Source of the DNA: Caryophanales bacterium
Lineage (GTDB): Bacteria; Bacillota; Bacilli; CAJFEE01
DNA: 64,000 nt
Direction: 5' to 3'
NCBI GenBank assembly: GCA_029256085.1
Contig: JAQSYP010000006.1
Span: forward strand, 34,754 to 98,753
Of this stretch, positions 38,611 to 47,911 are shown in pieces (position 1 is the stretch's first letter; each line of letters starts with the position of its first letter). A model generated the notes under the pieces. The model saw only the letters and a program-made list of their open reading frames with translations. It was not told where the DNA came from and searched no databases. Position numbers and translations under genes: made by a program.

Positions 38611-39332
38611 TATTCATCATCCTTAAATAAAAATATTCCTATAAAGCTAGCTGAAATTGTTGATGCGATAATTGACCAACCCTTACCTAAAACGTTAAAT
38701 AACACAATGTTTATAAACATACTGGAAATAATTATTATTAATAATTTAGAATTCTTCTTTACTTGAGGTACTAGTAGGCTAATAAACATTGCATAGAGTG
38801 AAATTCCCATACAAACACTCAACTGCTCTGGTATAATATCTCCTATTAATCCACCGGCAACGGATCCTAAAACCCAGGATAAGTATGTACTTATAACTAA
38901 AGTTAGATAGTATGCACTACTTCTACTAGATTTTTCATCTTCAAGTGTTGATATTGCATAAGTTTCATCTGTTACAAACGTGAATATCATAAGTTTTTTT
39001 ATTTTTGATAAATGTGTAGTTAAGTTACTAAAAGACATTGTCATAATAAAGTGTCTTAAGTTTAAAATTAAAGTAGCAATAATTATTTCAATAGAACTTG
39101 AGCCTATTGTTATCATGTTTACAGCCATAAATTGACTAGCTCCCGCAAAAACTAGTCCACTCATCATTGTCAGTTCAAATATACTTAGGCCTGATTGTTT
39201 CGCAATTAAACCAAATGTTATTGCAATCGGAATATAGCCGATTATTACTGGGAGTGCCTTTTTAAATCCATCTATTATATCTCTATTTAAAATTTCTTGT
39301 TTTGAAATTACTACTTCTTGATTTTGGTTCAT
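38610..39332 (-). CDS. azlC: AzlC-family branched-chain amino acid permease
   Basis: The 240-aa protein has several transmembrane helices and the family segments ALPVIIGYIPIAITFGLIA, GASQFMAV and NLRHFIM. It works with the adjacent AzlD. The pair sits where yybS often stands in Bacillus, between rpsR and gdpP. No leader riboswitch or T-box was seen in the 195-bp region upstream. Confidence 0.9.
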   Translation of the reverse strand: MNQNQEVVISKQEILNRDIIDGFKKALPVIIGYIPIAITFGLIAKQSGLSIFELTMMSGLVFAGASQFMAVNMITIGSSSIEIIIATLILNLRHFIMTMSFSNLTTHLSKIKKLMIFTFVTDETYAISTLEDEKSSRSSAYYLTLVISTYLSWVLGSVAGGLIGDIIPEQLSVCMGISLYAMFISLLVPQVKKNSKLLIIIISSMFINIVLFNVLGKGWSIIASTISASFIGIFLFKDDE

Positions 39333-39491
39333 CTGATCACCGCCTGAAATAATGCTTGAATTATATAATATTCTTAATATTTAAACAATATAATTATTTG
39401 GCGTTTTGATTCTAAAAAAGTAAGCCCGTTTTTGTGTCAGAGGGAATATATTTAAAGTAATTTAGATTTTCTTTTCCATATTTAAGAAGAA

Positions 39492-39518
39492 CAAAAAAGC
39501 ACCTTTTTCAGGTGCACT
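39492..39518 (-). terminator. Rho-independent terminator of the 101-aa gene
   Basis: The stem GCACC / GGTGC with further pairing is followed by six T on the minus strand. Confidence 0.75.
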
Positions 39519-39528
39519 ATTTTGAATC

Positions 39529-39834
39529 TTAAACGGGATAATTAATGCTCCCAAAATATAAGAATCCTTTTTTCTCAACCTTCCAGTTATACATAGGGAT
39601 TCCAGTTTCATAGGCCTCAGGAGGATCAAATGTTACATACCATCTAATATTCTTTTCGTAGAGTGTTTTCTTCAATTCATCATCATACTCCCACTCTTCA
39701 AACTTACAATCTATAGCTCTTACAGGGTGTCCTTTAAAGAATAAATGCGTTCTTAATGCAATTAATGGTGATGAATGTAAAAATATAAATAAAGCAATAA
39801 AAACTAATAAAGCTATCGACCACTTTAGTTTCAT
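39529..39834 (-). CDS. Small exported or membrane-anchored protein, unknown (101 aa)
   Basis: A hydrophobic N-terminus (WSIALLVFIALFIFL, about 5-20) acts as signal or anchor, followed by a soluble region of about 75 residues with many aromatic residues (KNIRWYVTFDPPEAYETG). It has one cysteine and no lipobox. ATG at 39834 has GGGGTG upstream. No family was recognised. It is monocistronic with its own terminator. Confidence 0.7.
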   Translation of the reverse strand: MKLKWSIALLVFIALFIFLHSSPLIALRTHLFFKGHPVRAIDCKFEEWEYDDELKKTLYEKNIRWYVTFDPPEAYETGIPMYNWKVEKKGFLYFGSINYPV

Positions 39835-39963
39835 GTTACACCCCAAATTTTACCTAAATTTTTCAAAAATTAATTAATTTAAGTATAAACATAATCTAAT
39901 AGCTATAGGAAATTATATTTTATATTCAATAGTAAGGGCGTATTGAATATGTATTCTAATAAA

Positions 39964-40000
39964 TAAAAAGCACAACAAGGTTTAACCCTTATTGTGCTTT
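39964..40000 (-). terminator. Terminator of rpsF-ssb-rpsR
   Basis: A 14-bp stem starting AAAGCACAA with wobble pairs and a T-run lies 8 bp after the rpsR stop. Confidence 0.88.
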
Positions 40001-40007
40001 AACATTA

Positions 40008-40244
40008 CTATTCAGCAACGTATGGTAATAATGCCATCATTCTTGAACGTTTGATAGCGATTGTTAATTTACGTTGGTATTTAGCGCTAGTTCCAGTTAC
40101 ACGACGAGGTAAAATTTTACCACGCTCAGAAACGAAACGCTTTAAAAGATCAGTATCTTTATAATCGATGTTTGTGATACCGTTAGCAGTAAAGAAACAA
40201 ACTTTACGACGCTTAGCACGGCCACCTTTACGCATTCCAGCCAT
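40008..40244 (-). CDS. rpsR: 30S ribosomal protein S18
   Basis: This basic 78-aa protein has the S18 core [22 protein letters not shown] and a C-terminal [19 protein letters not shown] at 40244 has GGAGG 7 nt upstream; a TTG two codons earlier is too close to the site. S18 and S6 form the dimer that is expected to bind the operon leader. Confidence 0.96.
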   Translation of the reverse strand: MAGMRKGGRAKRRKVCFFTANGITNIDYKDTDLLKRFVSERGKILPRRVTGTSAKYQRKLTIAIKRSRMMALLPYVAE

Positions 40245-40289
40245 TGTCAAACCTCCAGTCCATTTAAATTTTTTCGAACTTGCTTTTTA

Positions 40290-40781
40290 TTAAAACGGTA
40301 GATCATCGTCAGAAATATCAATTGGTTTACCATGATCAAAAAATGGAGATTGCTCTTGCTTTTTTGGTCCTTCGAAACCACTTCCACCAAATTGAGATCC
40401 TGGGTTCTGCTGCTGAGGTGCTCCTCCTCCAAAGCTTGTACCACTTTGAGCGGAATTACTGCCTCTAGGCTCAAGGAATTGTACGCTATCTGCTAGCACT
40501 TCTGTAACATACACGCGTTTACCTTCTTGATTATCATAACTACGAGTTTGAATTCTTCCTTCAACGCCAGCTAAACTACCTTTTTTAAGATAATTAGCAA
40601 CATTTTCAGCAGGTTTACGCCATATAACACAACTGATAAAATCAGCTTCCTTTTCACCTTGCTGGTTTGAAAATGGACGATTTACTGCTAGAGTAAATGT
40701 TGCCACTGCAACACCGGCAGGCGTATAACGTAACTCTGGATCACGTGTTAAGCGACCAACTAAAACAACTCGGTTAATCAT
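40290..40781 (-). CDS. ssb: Single-stranded DNA-binding protein SSB
   Basis: An OB-fold ([20 protein letters not shown] to about residue 105), a flexible Gly/Gln/Ser-rich linker and the acidic tip DISDDDLPF that recruits replication proteins are all present. ATG at 40781 follows GGGAGGGG. The 163 aa are normal. Confidence 0.97.
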   Translation of the reverse strand: MINRVVLVGRLTRDPELRYTPAGVAVATFTLAVNRPFSNQQGEKEADFISCVIWRKPAENVANYLKKGSLAGVEGRIQTRSYDNQEGKRVYVTEVLADSVQFLEPRGSNSAQSGTSFGGGAPQQQNPGSQFGGSGFEGPKKQEQSPFFDHGKPIDISDDDLPF

Positions 40782-40804
40782 TAGAACCCCTCCCAAGGGA
40801 AAAA

Positions 40805-41092
40805 TTAATTTTCTTGTTTAATAACAATATGACGGATGATGTCTTCGCTAATTTTAGCAAGACGATCAAATTCTTGAACTGCTGCAGGTTCAGCAGTAAC
40901 GTTTAAAAGCATGTAATACCCATCACGGAAATCGTTAATTTCATAAGCTAAGCGACGCTTACCCCACTCCTTAACAGACTCGATTGTTGCACCACCACCA
41001 GTTAAAACGCCAGCAAAACGCTCAACTAATGCTTTTTGTGCTTCTTCTTCCATGTTTGGACGAATAATGTACATTACTTCATACTTTCTCAT
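40805..41092 (-). CDS. rpsF: 30S ribosomal protein S6
   Basis: The 95-aa protein has the S6 fold ([21 protein letters not shown] start and IRHIVIK end). The ATG at 41092 is preceded by AAGGAGGTG, which is paired in the predicted leader structure. First gene of the rpsF-ssb-rpsR operon. Confidence 0.96.
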   Translation of the reverse strand: MRKYEVMYIIRPNMEEEAQKALVERFAGVLTGGGATIESVKEWGKRRLAYEINDFRDGYYMLLNVTAEPAAVQEFDRLAKISEDIIRHIVIKQEN

Positions 41093-41103
41093 GTCTGTAT
41101 TCA

Positions 41104-41142
41104 CCTCCTTTTGGTCTTAGCGGCCCAATTAAGGGCAAGGAG
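41104..41142 (-). promoter_or_regulatory. S6:S18-type ribosomal protein leader
   Basis: On the minus strand CTCCTT (41142-41137) can pair with AAGGAG (41109-41104 region), enclosing a GCCC/GGGC hairpin and a GGGCCGCTAAGACC segment. The CCG element resembles the S18-binding part of 16S rRNA used in known S6:S18 leaders. The outer stem includes the Shine-Dalgarno sequence of rpsF. Confidence 0.65.
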
Positions 41143-41170
41143 CAATTTATCTAATTACTCACAATGTAAA

Positions 41171-41178
41171 ATTATATC
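41171..41178 (-). promoter_or_regulatory. Extended -10 promoter of the rpsF operon
   Basis: TGATATAAT on the minus strand (hexamer 41176-41171) is an extended -10 about 30 bp upstream of the leader hairpin. No good -35 is visible. Confidence 0.55.
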
Positions 41179-41211
41179 ATGTAAGAAAGGGATTATCAAT
41201 AACGTTCGAAA

Positions 41212-42312
41212 TTAAACATTAAATCTGAAGTGCATAATATCCCCATCTTGAACAATATACTCTTTTCCTTCTAGTCTAACTTTTCCAGCCTCTTTAGATG
41301 CTGTCATTGATCCATAGTTTATTAAATCATCATATGATACTGTTTCTGCACGGATAAATCCTCTTTCAAAATCAGTATGAATAATACCTGCGCATTGAGG
41401 AGCCTTCATTCCTCTTCTAAAAGTCCAAGCTCTTACTTCTTGCTCTCCAGCTGTAAAATATGTTGCCAAGCCAAGAAGTCCATATGACGCTCTTATTAGC
41501 TGATCTAGTCCTGATTCTTCAATTCCTAACTCTTCAAGAAATGATTTCTTTTCTTCATCATCAAGTTCTGCAATTTCAGACTCAATCTTTGCACATATAA
41601 CAATTACTTGTGCTCCTTCAGCTGCTGCAAATGCTCTAATCTTCTCCAGTAATTCATTTCCATCTTGATCTAATAACTCATCTTCACTAACATTAGCCAC
41701 GTATAGCATTGGTTTATATGTAAGTAAATGGAGACCTTTAGCAATTTTTAACTGTTCATCATATAGTTCAACTGAGCGAGCTGGCTTTCCATTTTCAAGT
41801 GCTTCTTTAATTTTTACTAACACTTCATACTCGTACTCAGAGTCTTTATCTTTTTGCTTCGCTAATTTTGCTACTCTATCAATTCTTTTATCAACCGATT
41901 CTAAATCAGCAAATATTAATTCTAGATTAATTGTTTCTATGTCAGATATTGGGTCAACTTTGCCAGAAACATGTGTGATATTCTCATCTTCAAACGCCCT
42001 TACAACATGGCATATTGCATCAACTTGACGTATATGAGATAAGAATTTATTTCCTAACCCTTCACCTTTACTTGCGCCTTTAACGATACCAGCAATATCT
42101 GTAAATTCAAAAGTTGTTGGTACAGTTTTCTTTGGTTTTACTAACTCAGTGATTTTATTTAAACGTGGGTCCGGAACTTCTACAACACCTACGTTTGGAT
42201 CAATTGTACAGAAAGGGTAATTAGCAGATTCTGCTCCTGCTTGTGTAATTGCATTAAATAATGTTGACTTACCTACATTGGGTAACCCAACGATACCAGC
42301 TGTTAAAGCCAT
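41212..42312 (-). CDS. ychF: Redox-regulated ATPase YchF (EngD/YyaF)
   Basis: The Obg-family P-loop GLPNVGKST opens the protein, with DIAGIVKGASKGEGLGN as G3 region and a C-terminal TGS domain (WTFRRGMKAPQCAG onward). YchF prefers ATP over GTP because it lacks a standard G4 motif. ATG at 42312 has GGAG upstream and gives 366 aa, the family length. Confidence 0.96.
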   Translation of the reverse strand: MALTAGIVGLPNVGKSTLFNAITQAGAESANYPFCTIDPNVGVVEVPDPRLNKITELVKPKKTVPTTFEFTDIAGIVKGASKGEGLGNKFLSHIRQVDAICHVVRAFEDENITHVSGKVDPISDIETINLELIFADLESVDKRIDRVAKLAKQKDKDSEYEYEVLVKIKEALENGKPARSVELYDEQLKIAKGLHLLTYKPMLYVANVSEDELLDQDGNELLEKIRAFAAAEGAQVIVICAKIESEIAELDDEEKKSFLEELGIEESGLDQLIRASYGLLGLATYFTAGEQEVRAWTFRRGMKAPQCAGIIHTDFERGFIRAETVSYDDLINYGSMTASKEAGKVRLEGKEYIVQDGDIMHFRFNV

Positions 42313-42449
42313 TAATTCCACTCCTTTTGCCGTTCTTGTATCAGCTCAACTCATTATAAAAGAAATGTATTATAATGTAAAACTGTTAATTTGTATTTTT
42401 GAGACATCTAATCTTTTAAAAATTAAATTTTCTATATAAGAAAATTGAC

Positions 42450-42653
42450 TTATTCTTCTATTTCACCTTTAATAATTATTTTTTTAAGTTTTCTAGCAAA
42501 TTCTTTTCTAGGGATCATCACGCTATGGCCACATCCCTCACATTTAATTCTTACATCCATACCAACTCTAATAATTTTCCACTTATTAGTACCACAAGGG
42601 TGTTGTTTTTTCATTTCTACAACATCATTTAATCCAAATTCTTTATCAGCCAT
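42450..42653 (-). CDS. DUF951-family small zinc-ribbon-like protein
   Basis: The 67-aa protein has the conserved HPCGTNKWKIIRVGMDVRIKC core and CEGCGHSVMIPR, suggesting a metal-binding or nucleic-acid-binding fold. ATG at 42653 follows GGAAGG. It sits 6 bp after the mscS gene, in the same operon. Confidence 0.9.
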   Translation of the reverse strand: MADKEFGLNDVVEMKKQHPCGTNKWKIIRVGMDVRIKCEGCGHSVMIPRKEFARKLKKIIIKGEIEE

Positions 42654-42665
42654 AATCAACCTTCC

Positions 42666-43535
42666 TTATACGTTTGTATTACCAACCGGTTGTGATAACA
42701 ACATCATTTTTGATAGTGGTGTTGCTATTCCGTGTTCGTCTAATAAAATTTTTATATCTTTACGCAGTTGTCTAGACATTTGTAAGTGTCTCATCGGCAA
42801 AGTTTCGCATATAATTCTTAGTACAACTTCTGTTGGACCTAAAGTTTGGACACCTAGTAATTCAGGAGTTTTTACAACGTCCTCGTATCTTTCAGTCAAG
42901 TCTGTTAAATATTCATTTATTATTGCTTCTACTTTCTCTATATTTTCACCATACGCTACACTTATATCGACGACAGCTACAGAGTTATGTGCTGAAAAAT
43001 TTGTTACTTCTATTATAGTTCCATTAGGAATAATTTGAATTTCTCCAGAAAACGCTCTAACTTTAGTAATCCTAAGTCCTATTTGAGTTACTGTTCCTTC
43101 AAAAGTATTTATTCTAACATAATCCCCGACAAAGAATTGTTCTTCAAATATGATAAAAAATCCTGTAATAATGTCTTTTACTAAACTTTGTGCTCCAAAC
43201 CCAACTGCAATACCTACTACACCTGCTCCAGCAAGTATGCCTTTGACATCAAAAAAGTTGTTTAGAATAGTAATTATTGTTATAAAACCAACAAAATAAG
43301 AAAGTATATTCTCTAGTAGTTTTTGAAGTGTTAAATCTCTTCTTTCGTGCTGTAATCCACCTTTAATTTTTATATTAAAGAACTTCCTAATGAAAAACTT
43401 ACCTATTCTATTAATTATAAAAGCAAGTAATAAGACTACTATTAGCTCAACTGTGAAGGAAATTACGTTCTCTAAAGTGAATTTATCACCGACTGATTTT
43501 GATAGTGCATTTGAAAAATCTTCTCTCTGAATCAT
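42666..43535 (-). CDS. Small-conductance mechanosensitive channel (MscS family)
   Basis: Three transmembrane segments fall in the first 130 residues, the last with the Gly/Ala-rich pore helix GILAGAGVVGIAVGFGAQSLVKDIITGF. A cytoplasmic beta domain (GDYVRINTFEGTVTQIGLR) and a C-terminal alpha/beta part follow. It releases solutes on hypo-osmotic shock. Length 289 aa is typical of the short form in Bacillus. Confidence 0.93.
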   Translation of the reverse strand: MIQREDFSNALSKSVGDKFTLENVISFTVELIVVLLLAFIINRIGKFFIRKFFNIKIKGGLQHERRDLTLQKLLENILSYFVGFITIITILNNFFDVKGILAGAGVVGIAVGFGAQSLVKDIITGFFIIFEEQFFVGDYVRINTFEGTVTQIGLRITKVRAFSGEIQIIPNGTIIEVTNFSAHNSVAVVDISVAYGENIEKVEAIINEYLTDLTERYEDVVKTPELLGVQTLGPTEVVLRIICETLPMRHLQMSRQLRKDIKILLDEHGIATPLSKMMLLSQPVGNTNV

Positions 43536-43661
43536 AATTCTACTCCTTTATTACATATCTTCACTATAGAAGGTTATACTAACAAATTTATTTAGATAGG
43601 TATTATATTTCTTCTTTTTTCTAATACTGTCTAATAAAACTAGATTTAAGGAGTGAAAACC

Positions 43662-44270
43662 GTGGGCTTTCACGATAATTTTTTTAAAAAAGAGAATAAT
43701 AAAATTTATTATAACGAAAACTATGCCTCATCGAAAGTTTGTTCATATTTGCTAGATTTAATTCCTTTTACTACACATAAAGAGTTAGTAATCGTATGTA
43801 TTGGTACAGATAGATGTACTGGGGATTCCCTTGGCCCTATAGTAGGTACTAAACTGCAAGAACAAAGGGTATCTAATTTCAATATTTATGGAACATTAGA
43901 AGATCCTGTACATGCTTTAAATTTACAAGAAACACTGGATTTAATAAGTAATAGCTATGATTCTCCATATGTAATTGGAATTGATGCTTGTCTCGGAAAA
44001 AAAGAAAACATCGGGGCTGTGCAAATAAATGATGGTCCTGTTATTCCAGGTGCTGCAGTAAATAAGAAACTACCACCGGTTGGTAACATGCATATTAGTG
44101 GGATTGTAAACATTGGTGGGTTTATGGAATTTTCTGTATTACAAAATACTCGCCTATCGATTGTTATGAATCTAGCAAATGTAATTTCTGATTCCCTAAT
44201 AAAAGCTGATAGACAAATAACTATTTATAAGAATTCTGAATTTAATTCTGGTACATCAATGGAGGCCTAA
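43662..44270 (+). CDS. yyaC: Spore protease YyaC (DUF1256)
   Basis: The protein resembles germination-protease-fold YyaC, with VIVCIGTDRCTGDSLGPI and PYVIGIDACLG as core motifs. Its presence indicates a spore former. GTG at 43662 has AAGGAG at good spacing; the GTG at 43653 overlaps the ribosome site. It is divergent from mscS and convergent with parB, as in Bacillus. Confidence 0.93.
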   Translation: MGFHDNFFKKENNKIYYNENYASSKVCSYLLDLIPFTTHKELVIVCIGTDRCTGDSLGPIVGTKLQEQRVSNFNIYGTLEDPVHALNLQETLDLISNSYDSPYVIGIDACLGKKENIGAVQINDGPVIPGAAVNKKLPPVGNMHISGIVNIGGFMEFSVLQNTRLSIVMNLANVISDSLIKADRQITIYKNSEFNSGTSMEA

Positions 44271-44320
44271 TATAATAATAACTTGGCTAAAGTCAAGTCC
44301 TATTAGATTGAGTACACGTA

Positions 44321-44455
44321 GCAAAAAACTGTGGGGAACGCATGCGTTTCCCCTACGGGATAGCTAGGCAGGCGAGACCCCGCAAGGAGTTTGCGACTGA
44401 GGAGGCTTGCGAAACGCATGCGTTTCGCAGCCCGAGGAAAGCGAGCAGTTTTTGC
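44321..44455. repeat. GC-rich palindromic repeat element (about 135 bp)
   Basis: The ends are inverted repeats GCAAAAAACTG (44321-44331) and CAGTTTTTGC (44446-44455). Inside are a near-perfect palindrome at 44333-44353, a small hairpin CGCAA/TTGCG at 44381-44395 and a perfect 22-nt palindrome at 44408-44429; both large palindromes share ACGCATGCGT. The GC content is far above the neighbours. Two short open frames across it are not genes. Confidence 0.8.
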
Positions 44456-44477
44456 AAGTGTAGATATTTACTTTTTA

Positions 44478-44508
44478 AAAAAAGCTTCTGTGTTTGCAGA
44501 AGCTTTTA
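44478..44508. terminator. Bidirectional terminator between yyaC and parB
   Basis: The 11-bp stem AAAAGCTTCTG / CAGAAGCTTTT has A/T-runs on both sides. Confidence 0.85.
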
Positions 44509-45357
44509 TTACTTTTCACCTAAAATGTCTAATAATCTCTGTAAATCATCGTCAGAATAAAATTCTATTTCTATTTTACCTTTATCTTTAGAGGACTTTA
44601 TATTTACTAAAGTACCAAATTTCTCGCGTAGTGTGTTTTCTTGCTCTTTTATAAAAAAGCTCTTTTCAATCTTAGGTTTTTTTGTTTCACGTGGAACATT
44701 TGTATTCAAGTCATTCACTAATTGCTCTACTTGTCTAACGTTAAGGTTTTCTCTAACAATTTTATCATATACTGGCTCAATATATTTTTTATCTTTTAGG
44801 CCGAGTATCGTTCTACCATGACCCATTGTTATTTTTCCATCTACAAGTCCTGTCAAAACTTTTTGAGGTAATATTAGTAGCCTCACATGATTTGCAATAT
44901 GAGATCTACTTTTACCAACTCTTTTTGATAGTTCGTCTTGGGTTATGTCTAATTTTTTCATTAACGTTTGATAAGCCTGTGCTTCTTCAATAGGGTTTAG
45001 GTCTTCTCTTTGAAGATTTTCTAAGAGACCATGTTCCATCATTTGTTCATCGCTTAAGCTTCTTACTACAACTGGAACTTTCTCTAATCCTGCAAGTTTC
45101 GCGGCTCTAAATCGTCGTTCTCCGACTACTATTTCATAACCCCTAATACTTTTCCTTGCAATTATCGGCTGTAAAATGCCGTGTTTTTCAATAGATATTC
45201 TTAATTCGTCAATTGCATTTTCATCGAAAGTTTTTCTTGGTTGATATGGATTGGGTCTTAATTCATTAATAAAAATTTCTTGGACTTGTTCATCATTATA
45301 CTTCTCGATTTCTGGAAATAACGCTCCAAACCCTTTACCTAATCCTTTAGCCACCAA
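44509..45357 (-). CDS. parB: Chromosome-segregation protein ParB (Spo0J)
   Basis: The N-terminal ParB/Srx CTPase region has GERRFRAAKLAGL, followed by the helix-turn-helix KLDITQDELSKRVGKSRSHI and a C-terminal dimer domain. It binds parS and slides as a CTP-dependent clamp. An exact parS lies in its own coding sequence. Start overlaps the parA stop by 11 bp. Confidence 0.96.
   Translation of the reverse strand: MVAKGLGKGFGALFPEIEKYNDEQVQEIFINELRPNPYQPRKTFDENAIDELRISIEKHGILQPIIARKSIRGYEIVVGERRFRAAKLAGLEKVPVVVRSLSDEQMMEHGLLENLQREDLNPIEEAQAYQTLMKKLDITQDELSKRVGKSRSHIANHVRLLILPQKVLTGLVDGKITMGHGRTILGLKDKKYIEPVYDKIVRENLNVRQVEQLVNDLNTNVPRETKKPKIEKSFFIKEQENTLREKFGTLVNIKSSKDKGKIEIEFYSDDDLQRLLDILGEK
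44683..44698. other. parS site inside parB
   Basis: TGTTTCACGTGGAACA on the plus strand is the same exact 16-mer found in walK. B. subtilis also has a parS within spo0J. Confidence 0.95.
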
Positions 45358-46108
45358 TCATCACTTCCTTAGCAAGATCTAAATAAACTTCGGCTCCTTT
45401 TGATCTAGGGTCATGTAAAATTATTGGCTTCCCATGACTTGGAGCTTCACTTAGTCTGACATTTCTTGGAATTACTGTTTTATATACTTTCTCTTGAAAG
45501 TATTTTTTTACTTCTTGAATAACTTGTAATCCAAGGTTAGTCCTAGCATCTAACATCGTTAACAAAACACCTTCTATCATCAGGTTAGAGTTTAGGTGTT
45601 TTTGAACTAATCTTATAGTATTTAACAATTGACTTAAACCTTCAAGCGCATAATATTCACACTGAACTGGTATTAAAACAGAATCTGATGCAGTGAGTGA
45701 ATTTAAAGTTAATAAGCCTACAGAAGGTGGACAATCTATAATAATATAATCGTATTGACCTCTAATAGTATCTATGGCCCTCTTTAATCTTATTTCTCTT
45801 GAGATTGTAGATACTAATTCTATTTCGGCACCAGCTAATTGAATTGTTGCAGGTGCAATATATAAATTTTCAACTGTTGTTGGTTTTATAACATTTTTTA
45901 TTTCAACATCATCAACAAGAACATCATAAATGCAATGATTTATGTCCGCTTTATCTACTCCAACTCCGCTTGTCGCATTTCCCTGTGGATCAATATCTAC
46001 AAGTAATACCTTTTTGCCAAGTGTAGCTAAACAAGCGCCTAAATTGACTGACGTAGTAGTCTTACCAACGCCGCCTTTTTGATTGGCAATGGAGATCACC
46101 TTTGACAC
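45347..46108 (-). CDS. parA: Chromosome-partitioning ATPase ParA (Soj)
   Basis: The deviant Walker A is KGGVGKTTT near the N-terminus, Walker B is IDCPP, and the length of 253 aa fits Soj. It acts with ParB and regulates DnaA at the origin. It overlaps parB. Confidence 0.96.
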   Translation of the reverse strand: MSKVISIANQKGGVGKTTTSVNLGACLATLGKKVLLVDIDPQGNATSGVGVDKADINHCIYDVLVDDVEIKNVIKPTTVENLYIAPATIQLAGAEIELVSTISREIRLKRAIDTIRGQYDYIIIDCPPSVGLLTLNSLTASDSVLIPVQCEYYALEGLSQLLNTIRLVQKHLNSNLMIEGVLLTMLDARTNLGLQVIQEVKKYFQEKVYKTVIPRNVRLSEAPSHGKPIILHDPRSKGAEVYLDLAKEVMIGG

Positions 46109-46195
46109 GATGTCACCTACTTTCTCTAAAACTATTTAAATCTACTTTATCTATTCTATCATTTATTAAATTATCATAAAGAACTTTTTCAAAAA

Positions 46196-46229
46196 AAATA
46201 ATCCGTTGGTAGTTTCCGGATTATTTTTA
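46196..46229 (-). terminator. Rho-independent terminator of noc
   Basis: The stem AAATAATCCG / CGGATTATTT is followed by a T-run, just after the noc stop. Confidence 0.85.
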
Positions 46230-46234
46230 GAAAT

Positions 46235-47131
46235 TTAAAAGTTTTTTGGTATCTTTATCTTTACTACATAATAATCTTCATTTTCTTCTTCTTCTTTTTC
46301 GTATTTATATCCATAATCCTCCATGGTTTTAAATACTCTATTAAGCTCGTTAACTGCTAATCTAATATTTTTACCGACATGCTTAAATTTCTTTTTAGGC
46401 TGTTCGTTGACTTTATTCAGTAAACTAGCAACTCTTTCCTCGGTCTGCTTCACATTTAATTCTTTATCAATAATTTCTATCAATAACTTAATTTGCTGTT
46501 CTGAATTTTTAAGTGATAATAAAGATCGTCCGTGTCGTTCAGTAATTTTTCTAGTTAGTATTGCGTCTTGAACTTCCTGAGGAAGCTTTAACAATCTCAT
46601 TTTATTTGCAACAGTAGATTGCCCTTTTCCTAATCTTTGTGCAAGTGCTTCTTGAGTTAATTCAAAAATTTTCATTAATTCATTGTAAGCTCGTGCTTCT
46701 TCGATTGGAGTTAAATCTTCTCTTTGAATGTTCTCTATTAATGCAATTGCTGCCGTTTCCTTATCATTATAACTTCTAACAATTGCTGGGATTGTTAACC
46801 ATTCTAGCTTACCAGCTGCTCTAAATCGTCGTTCTCCGGAAATAATTTCATATTTTCCTTCAATTTGCGAATGATTTCTAATAACAATTGGCTGTACAAG
46901 GCCATGAGTTCTCATAGATGATGCTAATTCTTCAATTTTTTCAGCCTCAAAAACTTCTCTCGGCTGAAAACGATTTGGTATTATATCTTCTAATTTTATT
47001 TCCTTAACTTCGTCTACAACAAATGATTTCTCAGTTTCTACTTCAATAGTTTCCTCAACTGGTACTTCTGGTGAAGCTACTTCCTTTTCTTTGTCATTAA
47101 TACCGAAAAACTTAGTAAATGGATTACTCAT
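46235..47131 (-). CDS. noc: Nucleoid occlusion protein Noc
   Basis: Noc is a ParB paralogue. The N-terminal membrane-targeting amphipathic start MSNPFTKFFG and the ISGERRFRAAGKLEW and QRLGKGQSTVANKMR (HTH) motifs identify it rather than a second Spo0J. It prevents septation over the nucleoid. ATG at 47131 has AGGTGG upstream. It lies between rsmG and parA, as in Bacillus. Confidence 0.94.
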   Translation of the reverse strand: MSNPFTKFFGINDKEKEVASPEVPVEETIEVETEKSFVVDEVKEIKLEDIIPNRFQPREVFEAEKIEELASSMRTHGLVQPIVIRNHSQIEGKYEIISGERRFRAAGKLEWLTIPAIVRSYNDKETAAIALIENIQREDLTPIEEARAYNELMKIFELTQEALAQRLGKGQSTVANKMRLLKLPQEVQDAILTRKITERHGRSLLSLKNSEQQIKLLIEIIDKELNVKQTEERVASLLNKVNEQPKKKFKHVGKNIRLAVNELNRVFKTMEDYGYKYEKEEEENEDYYVVKIKIPKNF

Positions 47132-47170
47132 TAATTGCACCACCTAACTATGGCTGGATTTGTTAATGCT

Positions 47171-47896
47171 CTAAGTGAATTCTAATGGCGTTTTGTTTGG
47201 AACGCCAGGTTTTCTAGGATACTTTTTGGGAGTTTTTCTTGTTTTATTTATTACAACAATATTTCTTTCACTTTCTTCAATTGGGAGAAAAAATTTATCT
47301 ATACTACTTATTTCTCCACCAAGTATATTAATTCCTTGATTACTAACTTTAAGCTCCTCCTCAAGGTTAGCACCTTTTAGTGCAATAAAGCTACCATCTT
47401 TTTTTACTAATGGTAAACATAACTCACTGAGTACTGACATTCTTGCTACAGCTCTAGCAGTAACTAAATCAAAACTCTCTCTTATATTTTCAATTCTACC
47501 AAAATCTTCAGCTCGGTAGTGATAGAATGCAACATTTTCTAGTTCTAATTTGTTTGATAGTTCATTTAAAAATTTAATTCTCTTTTGTAAAGAGTCTACT
47601 ATCGATACTTTTAGATGCGGATAAATAATCTTTATTGGAATACTTGGAAACCCGGCTCCAGCTCCTACATCACAAATGTTAGATACTTTATTAAAGTCAA
47701 AATAGAATGTAGGTGTTATTGAATCATAGAAATGTTTAAGATAAACTTCACCTTTTTCTGTGATAGCTGTTAAGTTTATGTTCTCATTCCATTCAACTAA
47801 CATATTAAAATATATTTCAAACTTTGTTAATTGATCGTCACTTAATGTAACGCCTTTTTCTTTTAATAAGTTTGAAAAAGTGTTTATATCAATCAT
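47171..47896 (-). CDS. rsmG: 16S rRNA (guanine527-N7)-methyltransferase RsmG
   Basis: The SAM-binding motif is [15 protein letters not shown], with [12 protein letters not shown] further on. Length 241 aa is normal. It follows mnmG by 15 bp, in the mnmE-mnmG-rsmG operon. Confidence 0.95.
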   Translation of the reverse strand: MIDINTFSNLLKEKGVTLSDDQLTKFEIYFNMLVEWNENINLTAITEKGEVYLKHFYDSITPTFYFDFNKVSNICDVGAGAGFPSIPIKIIYPHLKVSIVDSLQKRIKFLNELSNKLELENVAFYHYRAEDFGRIENIRESFDLVTARAVARMSVLSELCLPLVKKDGSFIALKGANLEEELKVSNQGINILGGEISSIDKFFLPIEESERNIVVINKTRKTPKKYPRKPGVPNKTPLEFT

Positions 47897-47911
47897 TAAA
47901 TTCGTCCTTTG

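Noticed and set aside
44342..44591. Two overlapping plus-strand frames between yyaC and parB
   Set aside because: They run through the palindromic repeat, the terminator and into parB; no start signals.
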